A stretch of DNA of 64,000 nucleotides from Pseudomonas fluorescens (GTDB lineage Bacteria; Pseudomonadota; Gammaproteobacteria; Pseudomonadales; Pseudomonadaceae): positions 6,138,001-6,202,000 of the forward strand of contig NZ_LT907842.1 in the NCBI RefSeq assembly GCF_900215245.1, written 5' to 3'. Below, one piece after another: positions 36,492-50,489 of the stretch. The notes beneath the pieces were generated by a model, which was given only the letters and a program-made list of their open reading frames with translations, did not search any database and was not told the origin of the DNA. A program made the translations under genes and the position numbers. Numbering within the stretch: position 1 is the first letter of the stretch; the number at the start of each line of letters is the position of its first letter.

Positions 36492-38900
36492 TCAGTCGCG
36501 CATTTGCCCGGGGGCGATGACTTCACGCGAGCCGTTGGTGTTCATAGCAGTCACAACGCCAGCGTTTTCCATGGCTTCGATCATGCGGGCGGCGCGGTTG
36601 TAGCCGATTTTCAGTTTGCGCTGCACTGCGGAGATCGAAGCGCGGCGACTTTCGAGCACGAACGCCACGGCTTCGTCATACAGCGCGTCGGTTTCGGCAT
36701 CGTCGTCGCCACCACCACTGCCGCCGTCGAAGCCGCTGCCGGCCTCTTCAACGCCCGCGAGGATATCGTCGTTGTATTCCGGTGCGCCGCGCAGCTTCCA
36801 GGCTTCCACCACGCGGTGTACTTCGTCATCGGACACAAAGGCGCCATGCACACGAATCGGCAGACTGGTGCCCGGCGGCATGTAAAGCATGTCACCGTGG
36901 CCAAGCAGTTGCTCGGCGCCGCCCTGGTCGATGATGGTCCGCGAGTCGATCTTGCTGGACACCTGGAACGCCATCCGCGTCGGGATGTTGGCCTTGATCA
37001 GACCCGTGATGACATCCACCGACGGACGCTGGGTGGCGAGAATCAAGTGAATACCGGCGGCACGCGCCTTCTGGGCGATACGGGCAATCAGTTCTTCAAC
37101 CTTCTTGCCGACGATCATCATCATGTCGGCAAACTCATCGACCACCACCACGATGGTCGGCAGCTTGGTCAGCAGCGGCGCTTCGTCGTGAATGCTTTCG
37201 CGCTTGTACAGCGGGTCGGTCAGCGGTGTGCCGGCATCCTGGGCTTCCTTGACCTTGGCGTTGAAGCCGGACAGGTTACGCACGCCCATCTTCGCCATCA
37301 GCTTGTAGCGGCGCTCCATCTCGGCGACGCTCCAGCGCAGTGCGTTGGCGGCGTCCTTCATGTCGGTCACGACCGGGCACAACAGGTGCGGAATGCCTTC
37401 GTAGATCGACAGTTCCAACATCTTCGGGTCGATCATGATCAGCTTGGCGTCATCGGGGCCGGACTTGAACAGGATCGACAGAATCATCGCGTTCACACCC
37501 ACCGACTTACCGGAACCCGTCGTACCGGCAACCAGCAAGTGCGGCATTTTGGCCAGGTCGGTAATCACCGGCTTGCCGCCGATGTCATGACCCAGCGCCA
37601 AGGTGACCGGCGATTTGAAGTTGTCGTATTCCGGGGTCGACAGCACTTCGGAGAAGCGCACGATCTGGCGGTCTTCGTTGGGAATCTCGATACCGACGGT
37701 GGTCTTGCCGGGAATCACTTCCACCACACGAACGCTGGTCACCGCCAGGGAACGCGCCAGGTCTTTCGCCAGGTTGGAAATACGGCTGACCTTGACGCCT
37801 GCGGCCGGCTGAATCTCGTAACGGGTAATGACCGGGCCTGGGTGGATCGAATCCACGGTGACTTCGACGCCGAATTCCTTGAGTTTGATTTCCAGCAGGT
37901 GGCCTACCGCCGCCAGCGACTCCGGAGAATAGTTGAGCTGTTTCTTTTCGGCCGGGTCGAGAATCGAGATCGGCGGCAAGGTGCCTTCGACGGCGCTGTC
38001 GACAAACAACGGCGCCTGTTTCTCTTTCTGCACGCGGGCACTGGGCTCGGGCGCCTTGGCCGGGGCCGGCGTAATCACTGGCGGCACCTGCTTCTCGCGG
38101 TCCGACATGTGCTTGCTCAGGGCCTGTTCGCGTTCGATCAGGCGTTCCTTGACCTTGGCTTGCTCACGTCGGTCCGGGGTGCTCGGCGCCACCACTTCGT
38201 TGACACGGGTATCGACCTCGCGCAGTTGCGCGACCATGCGCTTGCGATCAACCCGGGCCGACCACCAGCGGTTAGCGGCGCCCTGAAACAGTTCGAGCAG
38301 GTCGAGCGTGATCTTGCCGGTCACGTCCATCACCTTGAACCACGACAAGTCGGTGAACACGGTAAGGCCGAACAGGAACAGCGCGATAAACATCAAGGTG
38401 CTGCCCTGGATATTCAGGGTCTTGCGCGCCAGGTCGCCGAGGCTTTCGCCCAGCGCCCCGCCTGCCCCCGCCGGCAAGCCGGTGGGGGCGTGGAAATGGA
38501 TATGCGCCAGCGCCGCGCCGGAGAGCACCAGGAACACCAGGCCGATCAGGCGCCAGGAGAACAGCCAGCCGCTCCACTGCCACGGTTCGTGACGCTGGCG
38601 GAAGATCTGCCAGGTCTTGATCGCCAGCAGCAGCGGGAAGATGTAGGCAAAGTAGCCGAGCACCATGAACAGAATATCGGCGCTGTAGGAACCGGCGGGG
38701 CCGCCGAAGTTCTGCACGTCTTCGATCTTGCTGTTGTGGCTCCAGCCCGGATCGTCCTTGCCATAGGTGAGCAAGGCCATCATCAGGAACAGGCACAGCG
38801 CGCCAATGGCGATCAGCGCACCTTCCTTGAGTCGGTAGTGCAGGTGCTGACGCCAGGCCGGCACGACTGCTGCTTTAGGTGTTGCGGCGGATTTCTTCAA
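36492..38900 (-). CDS. ftsK: DNA translocase FtsK
   Basis: The 802-residue protein has four N-terminal membrane helices (about 25-185), a short linker with coiled-coil ([20 protein letters not shown]), the motor with Walker [16 protein letters not shown] (about 455-469) and [20 protein letters not shown], and a C-terminal gamma winged helix ([20 protein letters not shown]) that reads KOPS sequences. It pumps the chromosome at the septum and activates XerCD. Compared with E. coli FtsK the linker is short, as usual in Pseudomonas. Confidence 0.96.
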   Translation of the reverse strand: MKKSAATPKAAVVPAWRQHLHYRLKEGALIAIGALCLFLMMALLTYGKDDPGWSHNSKIEDVQNFGGPAGSYSADILFMVLGYFAYIFPLLLAIKTWQIFRQRHEPWQWSGWLFSWRLIGLVFLVLSGAALAHIHFHAPTGLPAGAGGALGESLGDLARKTLNIQGSTLMFIALFLFGLTVFTDLSWFKVMDVTGKITLDLLELFQGAANRWWSARVDRKRMVAQLREVDTRVNEVVAPSTPDRREQAKVKERLIEREQALSKHMSDREKQVPPVITPAPAKAPEPSARVQKEKQAPLFVDSAVEGTLPPISILDPAEKKQLNYSPESLAAVGHLLEIKLKEFGVEVTVDSIHPGPVITRYEIQPAAGVKVSRISNLAKDLARSLAVTSVRVVEVIPGKTTVGIEIPNEDRQIVRFSEVLSTPEYDNFKSPVTLALGHDIGGKPVITDLAKMPHLLVAGTTGSGKSVGVNAMILSILFKSGPDDAKLIMIDPKMLELSIYEGIPHLLCPVVTDMKDAANALRWSVAEMERRYKLMAKMGVRNLSGFNAKVKEAQDAGTPLTDPLYKRESIHDEAPLLTKLPTIVVVVDEFADMMMIVGKKVEELIARIAQKARAAGIHLILATQRPSVDVITGLIKANIPTRMAFQVSSKIDSRTIIDQGGAEQLLGHGDMLYMPPGTSLPIRVHGAFVSDDEVHRVVEAWKLRGAPEYNDDILAGVEEAGSGFDGGSGGGDDDAETDALYDEAVAFVLESRRASISAVQRKLKIGYNRAARMIEAMENAGVVTAMNTNGSREVIAPGQMRD

Positions 38901-39398
38901 AACGGGTCTTTTCCTGCGCCTTTAGCGCGTCCATCTATTGAATGACTGTAAATACTGCCCAATCCGAGCAGCTGAAAAATGAACGAGCGTCGTTGAATCT
39001 ACTTTTTAACACCGGATGATGGATCGACGAAATGACGATCACGCCATAATGGCCGCATTGTACGGGTTTGCGTCGGCGATGCCACGTCCTTGCCCTTCAC
39101 TCGGCGGCCTGGACAATTGAAGTGTCACAGCCTGTTCAATTTGAGCATGCATTGCCTTTGCTGACAAAGGCTTATGAGCTGTATTTAGCAAACCAGGCAA
39201 GCTTGGCCAATGGCCTCCACGGCACAGACCCGATTACGACCGCGCCCCAGGCATAGAGTTGCAGAAACACCCGCTCACGCTAATCCCACTCAATGCCCTA
39301 TTCGGGCTGGCCCCACAGCGCTGCGTCGACAATAATCAGCACTCTTGCGGCAGGCGACTGACCTGCCACTCCCCTCCCCTTCCATAAGCCTGGATACC
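38901..39398. other. Intergenic region ftsK-aat, 498 bp
   Basis: This gap carries the divergent promoters of ftsK and aat. In P. aeruginosa, trxB lies here as I recall; no thioredoxin reductase sequence is visible. A short minus-strand piece at 39185-39271 looks like the end of a diguanylate cyclase. The rest shows no coding character. Confidence 0.5.
39185..39271 (-). pseudogene. Possible remnant of a GGDEF-protein C-terminus
   Basis: The minus strand reads SATLCLGRGRNRVCAVEAIG and ends QACLVC-stop. The LGRGRNRVC part resembles the last helix of GGDEF domains (ALYRAKxxGRNRV). A stop codon sits directly upstream in the same frame. The match is short, so chance is possible. Confidence 0.25.
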
Positions 39399-40079
39399 AT
39401 GCTGACCTGGTTGCAACGCGATTCGCTGACTTTTCCGCCACTGGCCAAGGCCATGCGCGAACCCAATGGCTTGCTCGCCGCCGGTGGCGACCTGTCGGCC
39501 GAACGACTGGTCCAGGCCTATCGCCATGGCTGCTTTCCGTGGTTCTCAGAGGGCCAACCCATTCTCTGGTGGTCTCCGGACCCGCGCACGGTGATATTCC
39601 CCGACGAACTGCATGTTTCGCGCAGCCTCGGCAAATTATTGCGCCAGCAGCGGTATACCGTGACATTCGACCAGGACTTCGCTGCCGTCATCCAGGCGTG
39701 TGCCGCGCCGCGCAGCTATGCCGACGGCACGTGGATCACCGAAGGCATCCAGCACGCCTACCTGGAGCTGCACCAGCGTGGCTACGCGCACTCGGTGGAG
39801 GTTTGGGATCAAGGGCAGCTGGTCGGTGGCCTGTACGGCCTGGCAATGGGCCAACTATTTTTTGGCGAGTCCATGTTCAGCCGCGCCGACAATGCCTCCA
39901 AATTCGGCTTTGCCACACTCACCCGTCAGCTCCAGGCCTGGGGTTTTGTGCTGATCGACTGCCAGATGCCCAATGATCACCTGCACAGCCTTGGCGCCCG
40001 CGCCATACCGCGCACTGATTTCGCTGAGTTTCTGCGCAAGCATTTGGACCAACGCAGCTCTGGACCGTGGGTTTCCTAG
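39399..40079 (+). CDS. aat: Leucyl/phenylalanyl-tRNA-protein transferase
   Basis: Aat attaches Leu or Phe from tRNA to proteins with N-terminal Arg or Lys, marking them for ClpAPS. The 226-residue protein has the signatures [40 protein letters not shown] and [17 protein letters not shown] with the catalytic pocket. The start ATG at 39399 follows GGA. It forms a unit with bpt and lies near clpA and clpS, the machinery that reads its product. Confidence 0.95.
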   Translation: MLTWLQRDSLTFPPLAKAMREPNGLLAAGGDLSAERLVQAYRHGCFPWFSEGQPILWWSPDPRTVIFPDELHVSRSLGKLLRQQRYTVTFDQDFAAVIQACAAPRSYADGTWITEGIQHAYLELHQRGYAHSVEVWDQGQLVGGLYGLAMGQLFFGESMFSRADNASKFGFATLTRQLQAWGFVLIDCQMPNDHLHSLGARAIPRTDFAEFLRKHLDQRSSGPWVS

Positions 40080-40135
40080 GCGACTTCCTCGCACCTGGCT
40101 TACACTTATTTCAAAGCTTATCCCGAGGGTTGATC

Positions 40136-40843
40136 ATGACCGAGCTGGCGCGCTTGAAGTTTTATGCCACTCAAGCTCACTCCTGTAGCTATCTGCCCGA
40201 CGAGCAGGCAACGACGCTGTTCCTCGACCCCAGCCAGCCCATGGATGTGCATGTGTATGCCGACCTTTCAGAGATGGGTTTTCGGCGTAGCGGCGATCAC
40301 CTGTACCGGCCGCATTGCCAGAACTGCAATGCCTGCGTACCGGCACGCATCCCGGTCGCGCAGTTTTTGCCGGACCGCAACCAGAAACGCATCCTCAAGC
40401 GCAATGCCGACCTGACAGTCACCGCCACCAAGCCACACTTCAGCGAAGAATATTTCGATCTTTACCAGCGCTACATCGAACAGCGTCATGCCGACGGCGA
40501 CATGTTTCCGCCCAGCCGCGATCAGTTTTCGACATTCCTGGTGCGCGACCTGCCCTTCTGCCGCTTTTACGAATTCCGCCTCGACGGGCGCCTGCTCGCG
40601 GTCGCCGTGACCGACCTGCTGCCCAATGGCCTGTCGGCGGTGTACACCTTCTATGAACCCATGGAAGAACGTCGCAGCCTCGGGCGCTTCGCCATTCTCT
40701 GGCAAATCGGCGAAGCCTTGCGCCTGGAACTGGAAGCGGTGTACCTCGGATACTGGATCAAGAACTGCAAAAAGATGAACTACAAGACCCAATATCGGCC
40801 CATTGAGCTACTGATTAATCAAAGATGGGTAACGCTTAACTAG
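40136..40843 (+). CDS. bpt: Aspartate/glutamate leucyltransferase (Bpt, arginyltransferase-like)
   Basis: The 235-residue protein ([20 protein letters not shown]) has the ATE1/Bpt N-terminal Cys motif ([23 protein letters not shown]) and the GNAT-like C-terminal part ([40 protein letters not shown]). Bacterial members transfer Leu to proteins beginning with Asp or Glu. It follows aat by 56 bases with its own GAGGG site. Confidence 0.92.
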
Positions 40844-40943
40844 AACCCCTTGGCTTGAACACCCTTTTTCGGGCACAATGCACGCCGCTTTTGCCTGGCG
40901 CAGTTGCACCGGGCCATTCACTGGATACCGAGGGCTTTACTGC

Positions 40944-41162
40944 ATGTCGAAAGAAGACAGCTTCGAAATGGAAGGCACTGTCGTCGACACCCTGCCCAAC
41001 ACCATGTTTCGTGTGGAGTTGGAAAATGGGCACGTCGTAACCGCGCATATCTCCGGCAAGATGCGCAAGAATTACATTCGTATTCTTACCGGTGACAAAG
41101 TGCGCGTCGAGCTGACGCCCTATGACTTGAGCAAAGGGCGCATCACTTACCGCGCTCGTTAA
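40944..41162 (+). CDS. infA: Translation initiation factor IF-1
   Basis: The 72-residue protein is a single OB/S1 domain ([20 protein letters not shown], then [20 protein letters not shown] and [15 protein letters not shown]). It occupies the ribosomal A-site region during initiation. The upstream frame extension is not coding. A strong terminator follows. Confidence 0.97.
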
Positions 41163-41177
41163 TCAAGTCAATACAAG

Positions 41178-41202
41178 ACGCCCGGTTATGCCGGGCGTTT
41201 TT
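41178..41202 (+). terminator. Terminator after infA
   Basis: ACGCCCGG-TTATG-CCGGGCGT with T5 lies 16 bases past the infA stop. Confidence 0.9.
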
Positions 41203-41238
41203 GTGTGTGCGCTATTTGCCTGACACTGTAAACCCTGC

Positions 41239-41326
41239 GGGAGGGGAGGCTTGCTCCCGATAGCGGCGGGCCAGTCAATATATTCAGCGACTGACACACC
41301 GTCATCGGGAGCAAGCCCCTCCACAT
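41239..41326. repeat. REPIN
   Basis: GGGAGGGGAGGCTTGCTCCC at the left and CATCGGGAGCAAGCCCCTCC at the right are inverted with about 45 bases between. Its interior resembles that of the REPIN at 21225, so both belong to the same subtype. Confidence 0.85.
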
Positions 41327-41348
41327 TTGATCTTCAGTGTTCAGGAGA

Positions 41349-41382
41349 CAGCAAAAAGGCGCCTTTCGGCGCCTTTTTGCTG
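41349..41382 (-). terminator. Terminator after clpA
   Basis: CAGCAAAAAGGCGCC and its inverse complement surround a TTTC loop, giving a perfect 15-bp stem with A/T runs on both sides; it can stop transcription from either direction. Confidence 0.85.
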
Positions 41383-41397
41383 TGTTGCAGTCAGCTA

Positions 41398-43668
41398 TCA
41401 GGCCATCTCGGCCGTGGTTTCGAACTCGAAGGTCAACTCGCCGTCCTTCAAGTCGATGTGCACCACACCGCCATGGTCGGAAAGCTCGCCGAACAGGATC
41501 TCTTCGGCCAGTGGCCGCTTGATCTTGTCCTGGATCAGACGCGCCATTGGGCGAGCGCCCATTGCCGAATCGTAGCCACCCTGCGCCAGCCAATTGCGCG
41601 CTGCGTCCGTCACGTCCAGCTGCACGCGCTTGTCTTCCAGCTGCGCCTGAAGCTCGGTAAGGAACTTGTCCACCACGCTTTTGATAACCTCATGGCTGAG
41701 GCGACCAAACTGGATAATGGTGTCCAGACGGTTGCGGAATTCCGGCGTGAAGCTCTTCTTGATCACTTCCATCGCATCCGAAGAGTGATCCTGATGCGTA
41801 AAGCCGATAGAGGCTCGCGCAGCGGTTTCAGCACCGGCGTTGGTGGTCATTATCACGATGACGTTGCGGAAGTCCGCCTTGCGCCCGTTGTTGTCGGTCA
41901 GGGTCCCGTGGTCCATGACCTGCAGTAGCAGGTTGAAGACTTCCGGGTGGGCCTTCTCGATTTCATCGAGCAGCAATACGCAATGCGGCTGCTTGGTGAT
42001 CGCTTCGGTCAGCAGACCGCCCTGATCGAACCCGACATAGCCTGGAGGCGCACCGATCAGGCGCGACACGGTGTGGCGCTCCATGTATTCGGACATGTCG
42101 AAGCGCACCAGCTCGATCCCCATGGCCTTGGCCAACTGCCGCGCCGCTTCGGTCTTGCCGACGCCGGTAGGGCCTGCAAACAGGAACGAACCGACCGGCT
42201 TGTCCGGCGACTTGAGGCCCGCACGCGACAACTTGATCGCCGTGGACAGCGCGTCGATGGCCGCATCCTGTCCGAACACGGTCAGCTTGAGGTCACGCTC
42301 CAGATTACGCAGCAGCTCCTTGTCGGAACTGTTGACGTGCTTAGGCGGAATCCGCGCGATCTTCGCCACGATGTCCTCGACTTGAGGCACGTCGATGCGC
42401 TTCACGCGTTTCTCGACCGGCTGCAGGCGCTGGTAGGCCCCTGCTTCGTCGATCACGTCGATCGCCTTGTCCGGCATGTGGCGATCATTGATGTAGCGCG
42501 ACGCCAGCTCAGCGGCCGCGCGCAACGCTTCATCGGTGTACTCGATGCCATGGTGCGCCTCAAAACGCCCCTTGAGCCCGCGCAGGATGCCGATGGTGTC
42601 TTCAACCGAAGGCTCGGAGACGTCGACTTTCTGGAAACGACGCGCCAGGGCACGGTCTTTTTCGAAGATCCCGCGAAATTCCTGGAACGTGGTCGAGCCA
42701 ATGCAGCGGATATCACCCGACGACAACAACGGCTTCAGTAGATTCGAGGCATCCATCACCCCACCGGATGCCGCGCCGGCACCAATGATGGTGTGGATCT
42801 CGTCGATAAACAGGATCGCTTGCGGGCGTTTTTTCAGCTCACCGAGCAGCGCCTTGAAGCGCTTCTCGAAATCGCCACGGTACTTGGTCCCGGCGAGCAA
42901 CGCCCCGAGATCAAGGGAGTAGACGACGCTGTTGGCCAGCAAGTCAGGCACCTGGTTATCAACAATGCGCTTGGCCAGGCCTTCGGCGATTGCGGTTTTA
43001 CCCACGCCCGCCTCACCCACCAGCAACGGATTGTTCTTGCGACGACGAGCGAGGATCTGCGCTACACGCTCGACCTCAAGCTCACGCCCCACCAGCGGAT
43101 CGATCCGCCCCTGGCGCGCCAGTTCGTTAAGGTTGCTGGCATAGGCATCCAGTGGATTGCCCGAAGAGGAAGACTCACCACCCTCGTCATCCTGCATATC
43201 CTGCTCACCCTCGGAATGATCGCCGTGCCCTGGCACTTTGGAGATACCGTGGGCGATGTAGTTGACGACATCAATACGGGCAACGCTCTGCTGTTTAAGC
43301 AGGAACACTGCCTGACTTTCCTGTTCGCTGAAAATCGCCACAAGCACGTTGGCGCCTGTGACTTCACGCTTACCGGAGCTCTGTACGTGGAACACAGCAC
43401 GCTGCAATACCCGCTGAAAGCCCAGCGTCGGCTGAGTCTCACGGTCCTCGTCATGCACGGGGATCAGTGGCGTGGTGGAGTCGATAAACTCCTGCAGGTC
43501 ATGCTTGAGTTTGTCGAGGTTGGCGCCGCACGCACGCAGAACGGTGGCGGCAGCTTCGTTATCCAAAAGTGCCAGCAGCAGGTGTTCGACGGTCATGAAT
43601 TCATGACGCTTCGAACGAGCCTCCTTGAAGGCAAGATTGAGGGTGACTTCGAGCTCGCGGTTTAACAT
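41398..43668 (-). CDS. clpA: ATP-dependent Clp protease ATP-binding subunit ClpA
   Basis: The 756-residue unfoldase has the Clp-N repeat domain (1-145), a short acidic linker, two AAA+ modules with Walker [14 protein letters not shown] and [13 protein letters not shown], and IGFTHQD with the ClpP-contact IGF loop near residue 620. It feeds proteins into ClpP; N-degron substrates come through ClpS, encoded directly upstream on the same strand. The C-terminal EFETTAEMA is slightly acidic. Length is normal. Confidence 0.97.
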   Translation of the reverse strand: MLNRELEVTLNLAFKEARSKRHEFMTVEHLLLALLDNEAAATVLRACGANLDKLKHDLQEFIDSTTPLIPVHDEDRETQPTLGFQRVLQRAVFHVQSSGKREVTGANVLVAIFSEQESQAVFLLKQQSVARIDVVNYIAHGISKVPGHGDHSEGEQDMQDDEGGESSSSGNPLDAYASNLNELARQGRIDPLVGRELEVERVAQILARRRKNNPLLVGEAGVGKTAIAEGLAKRIVDNQVPDLLANSVVYSLDLGALLAGTKYRGDFEKRFKALLGELKKRPQAILFIDEIHTIIGAGAASGGVMDASNLLKPLLSSGDIRCIGSTTFQEFRGIFEKDRALARRFQKVDVSEPSVEDTIGILRGLKGRFEAHHGIEYTDEALRAAAELASRYINDRHMPDKAIDVIDEAGAYQRLQPVEKRVKRIDVPQVEDIVAKIARIPPKHVNSSDKELLRNLERDLKLTVFGQDAAIDALSTAIKLSRAGLKSPDKPVGSFLFAGPTGVGKTEAARQLAKAMGIELVRFDMSEYMERHTVSRLIGAPPGYVGFDQGGLLTEAITKQPHCVLLLDEIEKAHPEVFNLLLQVMDHGTLTDNNGRKADFRNVIVIMTTNAGAETAARASIGFTHQDHSSDAMEVIKKSFTPEFRNRLDTIIQFGRLSHEVIKSVVDKFLTELQAQLEDKRVQLDVTDAARNWLAQGGYDSAMGARPMARLIQDKIKRPLAEEILFGELSDHGGVVHIDLKDGELTFEFETTAEMA

Positions 43669-43697
43669 AGCTTCACCTCATACCCAAGTGGTCGGAG

Positions 43698-44066
43698 TTA
43701 ACCGTCCTTCTCGATTTCACAGAGTAGCGGATGCTGGCTTTCCCTGGCGTACTGGTTGACCTGCATGGCCTTTGTCTCGGCGATGTCGCGGGTAAACACT
43801 CCACATACTGCCCGTCCTTCTGTGTGAACGGCCAGCATTACCTTGGTCGCCAACTCGCGGTTCAGGTTAAAAAACACCTCGAGCACTTCGACCACGAAAT
43901 CCATCGGTGTGTAGTCATCATTGAACAAAACCACCTTGTACATCGGCGGCGCCTGTAGAGCAGGCTTAGCCTCCTGAACAGCAATGCCTGCAGAACCGTC
44001 GTCATCGTGTTCCTGATCCGGGCGATCCTGATTGAATGTTAGTCGAATCTGGCTGATTGCATGCAT
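43698..44066 (-). CDS. clpS: ClpS adaptor
   Basis: The 122-residue adaptor has a flexible N-terminal extension and the ClpS core [20 protein letters not shown] with the residues that bind an N-terminal Leu/Phe/Trp/Tyr, then [20 protein letters not shown]. It delivers N-degron proteins to ClpA. It is separated from clpA by 29 bases and diverges from cspD. Confidence 0.95.
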   Translation of the reverse strand: MHAISQIRLTFNQDRPDQEHDDDGSAGIAVQEAKPALQAPPMYKVVLFNDDYTPMDFVVEVLEVFFNLNRELATKVMLAVHTEGRAVCGVFTRDIAETKAMQVNQYARESQHPLLCEIEKDG

Positions 44067-44289
44067 GGAAAGAAAGGTTCGTCAGTGGTTCAAATACAGT
44101 GGTGGGGGCGACCTGCCGGAATTTCAACTCTGACTATACGGTCGCCTTGACTATCGGCGAAACGGTGTTACAACCAATAGAGCCCACAGTGGGTAAAAAA
44201 GGTCCGCGCAGTCAACCTTATTTATTCGGGTTAGGACGGATAAACTGGATGATACTCCAGTGATGGAGTCTGGTGCAGAGGGATATGGT

Positions 44290-44571
44290 ATGTCTGGCGT
44301 CAAGATCAATGGCAAGGTCAAATGGTTCAATAATGCCAAAGGGTACGGGTTCATTAACGCGGAAGGGAAACCCGACGAAGATCTTTTTGCGCATTACTCG
44401 GCAATTACCATGGATGGATACAAGACGCTGAAAGCAGGCCAAGCAGTCAGTTTTGAAACGATCGAAGGACCGAAAGGACTGCACGCAGTGAACATCGATA
44501 CAGTGAACGCCGTAGTACACGAAAAACCCGCAACCCCAGCTGCTAAAAAAGAAAAGAAAGTCGTGGCCTGA
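44290..44571 (+). CDS. cspD: Cold-shock-like protein CspD
   Basis: The start at 44290 (MSGVKINGKVKWFNNAKGYG) lies seven bases behind GAGGG; an ATG at 44285 is out of frame. The 93-residue protein has RNP1 (KGYGFI) and RNP2 (DLFAHY) of the cold-shock domain and a Lys/Ala-rich tail (PAAKKEKKVVA). E. coli CspD inhibits replication in stationary phase. The location beside clpS matches other gammaproteobacteria. Confidence 0.9.
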   Translation: MSGVKINGKVKWFNNAKGYGFINAEGKPDEDLFAHYSAITMDGYKTLKAGQAVSFETIEGPKGLHAVNIDTVNAVVHEKPATPAAKKEKKVVA

Positions 44572-44596
44572 TCCGCCACTGAACCAGCAGGTTGCA

Positions 44597-44643
44597 ATAA
44601 AAAACCGGCCATCTCAAACCATTAGAGATGGCCGGTTTTTTTA
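44597..44643. terminator. Bidirectional terminator between cspD and icd
   Basis: AAAAAACCGGCCATCTC and its inverse complement surround AAACCATTA; A-run and T-run allow use by cspD (plus) and icd (minus). Confidence 0.9.
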
Positions 44644-44654
44644 TTGCCCGCTGT

Positions 44655-45911
44655 TTACATGTGTGAGATCAGCGCATCGCCGAAGCCCGAAGACGACACC
44701 AGCTTGGCGCCCTCCATCAAGCGCTCGAAGTCATAGGTCACGGTCTTGGCCGAAATAGCGCCATTGGTGCCCTTGATAATCAAGTCAGCCGCCTCCGTCC
44801 ACCCCATGTGCCGCAGCATCATTTCCGCCGACAGAATCAATGAACCGGGGTTGACCTGGTCTTTGCCTGCGTATTTTGGCGCCGTGCCGTGGGTGGCTTC
44901 AAACATCGCCACGGTGTCCGAGAGGTTGGCCCCCGGGGCAATCCCGATGCCGCCCACTTCCGCCGCCAAGGCGTCGGAGAGGTAGTCGCCGTTCAGGTTG
45001 AGGGTCGCGATTACATCGTATTCGGCCGGACGCAACAGGATCTGCTGGAGCATTGCATCGGCAATCGCATCCTTGACCACCACATTCTTGCCGGTTTTCG
45101 GGTTTTTGAACTGCATCCACGGGCCGCCGTCGAGCAGTGTCGCCCCGAACTCTTCAGCCGCCACCTCGTAGGCCCACTCCTTGAAGGCACCTTCGGTGAA
45201 CTTCATGATGTTGCCCTTGTGCACGATCGTCAGCGAGTCGCGGTCGTTATCCACGACATACTGCAGGGCTTTGCGCGCCAGACGCTTGGTACCTTCCAGG
45301 GACACTGGCTTGATGCCAATGCCGCAATCCTGATCGAAACGAATCTTGGTGACGCCCATCTCTTCCTTCAGGAACTTGATCACCTTGATCGCTTCCGGCG
45401 AACCGGCCTTCCACTCGATGCCGGCGTAAATATCCTCGGAGTTCTCACGAAAGATGGTCATGTCGACATCGCCAGGCTTCTTGACCGGGCTGGGCACGCC
45501 TTCGAACCAACGCACCGGGCGCAGACACACATACAGGTCGAGCTGTTGACGCAGGGCCACGTTCAACGAACGAATGCCGCCGCCAACCGGCGTGGTCAGC
45601 GGACCCTTGATGGAAACCACGTAATCTCTGACCGCATCCAGGGTTTCCTGGGGCAGCCAGGTGTCCTGGTCGTAAACTTGAGTCGCCTTCTCGCCCGCAT
45701 AAACCTCCATCCAGGAGATTTTGCGCTTGCCGCCATAAGCCTTTTCAACAGCTGCGTCGACCACCTTGATCATCACCGGGCTGATGTCGACGCCAATACC
45801 GTCGCCTTCTATATAAGGGATGATCGGTTGGTCAGGAACATTGAGAGAATGGTCTGCATTGACGGTGATTTTGTCGCCGACTGCCGGAACCTGAATCTTC
45901 TTGTATCCCAT
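44655..45911 (-). CDS. icd: NADP-dependent isocitrate dehydrogenase, dimeric type
   Basis: The start at 45911 ([20 protein letters not shown]) follows GGAG by six bases, giving 418 residues like E. coli Icd. Seen are the substrate loop with the regulatory Ser ([20 protein letters not shown], with [12 protein letters not shown]), [14 protein letters not shown], and the NADP region [15 protein letters not shown]. It oxidises isocitrate to 2-oxoglutarate in the TCA cycle. In many bacteria the Ser is phosphorylated by AceK to send carbon to the glyoxylate shunt (aceA is in this window). Confidence 0.96.
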   Translation of the reverse strand: MGYKKIQVPAVGDKITVNADHSLNVPDQPIIPYIEGDGIGVDISPVMIKVVDAAVEKAYGGKRKISWMEVYAGEKATQVYDQDTWLPQETLDAVRDYVVSIKGPLTTPVGGGIRSLNVALRQQLDLYVCLRPVRWFEGVPSPVKKPGDVDMTIFRENSEDIYAGIEWKAGSPEAIKVIKFLKEEMGVTKIRFDQDCGIGIKPVSLEGTKRLARKALQYVVDNDRDSLTIVHKGNIMKFTEGAFKEWAYEVAAEEFGATLLDGGPWMQFKNPKTGKNVVVKDAIADAMLQQILLRPAEYDVIATLNLNGDYLSDALAAEVGGIGIAPGANLSDTVAMFEATHGTAPKYAGKDQVNPGSLILSAEMMLRHMGWTEAADLIIKGTNGAISAKTVTYDFERLMEGAKLVSSSGFGDALISHM

Positions 45912-48630
<2,719 letters not shown>

Positions 48631-48649
48631 GGTTGTAAGGATGCAAAGA

Positions 48650-48676
48650 AGCCCCGGCCCCGCGCCGGGGTTTCTG
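48650..48676 (+). terminator. Terminator after idh
   Basis: AGCCCCGGC-CCC-GCGCCGGGGTTTCT is a GC-rich hairpin 19 bases behind the stop with a weak T-run. Confidence 0.65.
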
Positions 48677-48716
48677 TTTCAGCACACTGCGGTTTTGCAG
48701 AACACACCGAATCAAC

Positions 48717-48808
48717 ATGTGGGAGCCGGCTTGCTCGCGAATGCGCTGTGCCAGTCACCTGATGCATATCTGACCCATTGCATTCGCGAGCAAGCCCGCT
48801 CCCACACT
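48717..48808. repeat. REPIN
   Basis: ATGTGGGAGCCGGCTTGCTC at the left and GAGCAAGCCCGCTCCCACAC at the right form an inverted pair; the interior also carries GCGAATGCG/GCATTCGCG, extending the symmetry. Confidence 0.88.
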
Positions 48809-48858
48809 GACTGCAACCCCGCCCAAAGACCGCACCGCATCATGAATCGAGGTTTTGA

Positions 48859-49305
48859 ATGACCTGGCAACCCCACATCACCGTCGCCACCCTCGTCGAA
48901 GACAACGGCCGCTTCCTGATGGTCGAAGAACTCAAGGGCGGGCGCGCCGTGCTCAACCAGCCCGCCGGCCACCTGGACCCGAACGAAACCCTGACCGAAG
49001 CCGCCGTACGCGAGACCCTCGAAGAAACCGGTTGGGACGTCGAAGCCACCGGCATTGTCGGCATTTACCTGTACACCGCGCCCAGCAATGGTGTGACCTA
49101 CCAGCGCGTGTGCTTCACCGCCAAGGCCCTCAAACACCACCCGGAGTATCAACTGGACGACGGCATCATCCGCGCCCGCTGGCTCACCCGTGACGAGCTG
49201 ATGGCCGTGCGCGACGACTGGCGCAGCGAGCTGATCATCCGCTGTATCGATGATTATTTGGCCGGCCAGCGCCACAGTCTCGAATTGATCCGCCCTTCTC
49301 TTTAG
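48859..49305 (+). CDS. nudJ: Nudix hydrolase, NudJ-like
   Basis: The 148-residue protein has a full Nudix box (GHLDPNETLTEAAVRETLEE followed by TGW), preceded by LNQPAG. E. coli NudJ hydrolyses thiamine pyrophosphate precursors and nucleoside di-/triphosphates. Its place directly before mnmA and hflD is the same as nudJ in enterobacteria, which supports the name. Confidence 0.88.
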   Translation: MTWQPHITVATLVEDNGRFLMVEELKGGRAVLNQPAGHLDPNETLTEAAVRETLEETGWDVEATGIVGIYLYTAPSNGVTYQRVCFTAKALKHHPEYQLDDGIIRARWLTRDELMAVRDDWRSELIIRCIDDYLAGQRHSLELIRPSL

Positions 49306-49364
49306 CCTTGAGGGCTTGGGCCTGATAGAATCGCGTCCTTTTTCAAGACACCCGTTGAAACCCT

Positions 49365-50489
49365 ATGCGTGATCCAGCCCCTTCTGACACACAAAAGAAG
49401 CGCGTCATCGTCGGCATGTCCGGCGGCGTGGATTCTTCCGTTTCCGCCGTTCTGCTCATGGAGCAGGGTTATGAGGTGGAAGGCCTGTTCATGAAGAACT
49501 GGGAAGAAGACGATGGAACGGAATATTGCACCGCCATGGACGACCTGGCGGACGCCCAGGCCGTGTGCGACAAGATCGGCATCAAGCTGCACACTGCCAA
49601 CTTCGCAGCCGAGTACTGGGACAACGTGTTCGAGCACTTCCTGGCCGAATACAGGGCAGGTCGCACGCCGAACCCGGACATCCTGTGTAACCGCGAAATC
49701 AAGTTCAAGGCGTTCCTCGACTACGCCATGATCCTTGGCGCCGACCTGATCGCCACAGGCCACTACGTGCGCCGTCGCGACATCGAGGGTCACACCGAAC
49801 TGCTTAAAGGCCTGGACCCGAACAAGGACCAGAGCTACTTCCTGCATGCCGTCGGCGGCGAACAGATCGCCAAGACCCTGTTCCCGGTCGGCGAGCTGGA
49901 AAAACCCGAAGTGCGCAGGATTGCCGAGAAACACGGCCTGGCCACCGCCAAGAAAAAGGACTCCACTGGGATCTGCTTTATCGGTGAGCGCCGTTTCAGT
50001 GATTTCCTCAAGCAGTACCTGCCGGCACAACCGGGCGAGATCAAGACGACGGAAGGCGACGTCATCGGCCGTCACCATGGCCTGATGTACCACACCATCG
50101 GTCAGCGCCAGGGCCTGGGTATCGGCGGCTTGAAAGACGCCGGCGAAGAGCCGTGGTACGTGCTGATCAAGGATCTGGAGCACAACGTGCTGATCGTCGG
50201 CCAGGGCAATGAACACCCACTGCTGTTCTCCGGCGCCCTGCTCGCTTCGGAGATCTATTGGGTCAACCCTGTCGACCTGAGCACTCCGCGCCGCCTGACC
50301 GCCAAAGTGCGCTATCGCCAGAGTGATCAGCCCTGCACCCTGGAAAAAACCGCCACCGGCTATCGTGCCACCTTTGATGACCCGCAACGCGCGGTCACCC
50401 CAGGCCAGTCCGTGGTGTTCTATGACGGCGAAATTTGCCTGGGCGGCGGCGTGATTGAAGTCGCCGAGCCCTGGAGCAACCCGGCATGA
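49365..50489 (+). CDS. mnmA: tRNA-specific 2-thiouridylase MnmA
   Basis: MnmA places sulfur on U34 of tRNA-Lys, -Glu and -Gln, taking it from TusE. The 374-residue protein has the PP-loop [12 protein letters not shown], the catalytic Cys in [12 protein letters not shown], the second Cys in [13 protein letters not shown], and the C-terminal beta domain. It overlaps hflD by four bases. The complete tusDCBE relay is encoded 20 kb upstream. Confidence 0.97.
   Translation: MRDPAPSDTQKKRVIVGMSGGVDSSVSAVLLMEQGYEVEGLFMKNWEEDDGTEYCTAMDDLADAQAVCDKIGIKLHTANFAAEYWDNVFEHFLAEYRAGRTPNPDILCNREIKFKAFLDYAMILGADLIATGHYVRRRDIEGHTELLKGLDPNKDQSYFLHAVGGEQIAKTLFPVGELEKPEVRRIAEKHGLATAKKKDSTGICFIGERRFSDFLKQYLPAQPGEIKTTEGDVIGRHHGLMYHTIGQRQGLGIGGLKDAGEEPWYVLIKDLEHNVLIVGQGNEHPLLFSGALLASEIYWVNPVDLSTPRRLTAKVRYRQSDQPCTLEKTATGYRATFDDPQRAVTPGQSVVFYDGEICLGGGVIEVAEPWSNPA

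Noticed and set aside
36504..38945. 813-codon open frame on the plus strand opposite ftsK
   Set aside because: It is a mirror of the real gene in high-GC DNA; the product is His/Gln/Arg-rich low-complexity, while ftsK on the other strand has complete domains.
39068..39256. 62-codon plus-strand frame in the ftsK-aat gap
   Set aside because: No ribosome site, no recognisable protein character; the same stretch looks more like a degraded minus-strand end.
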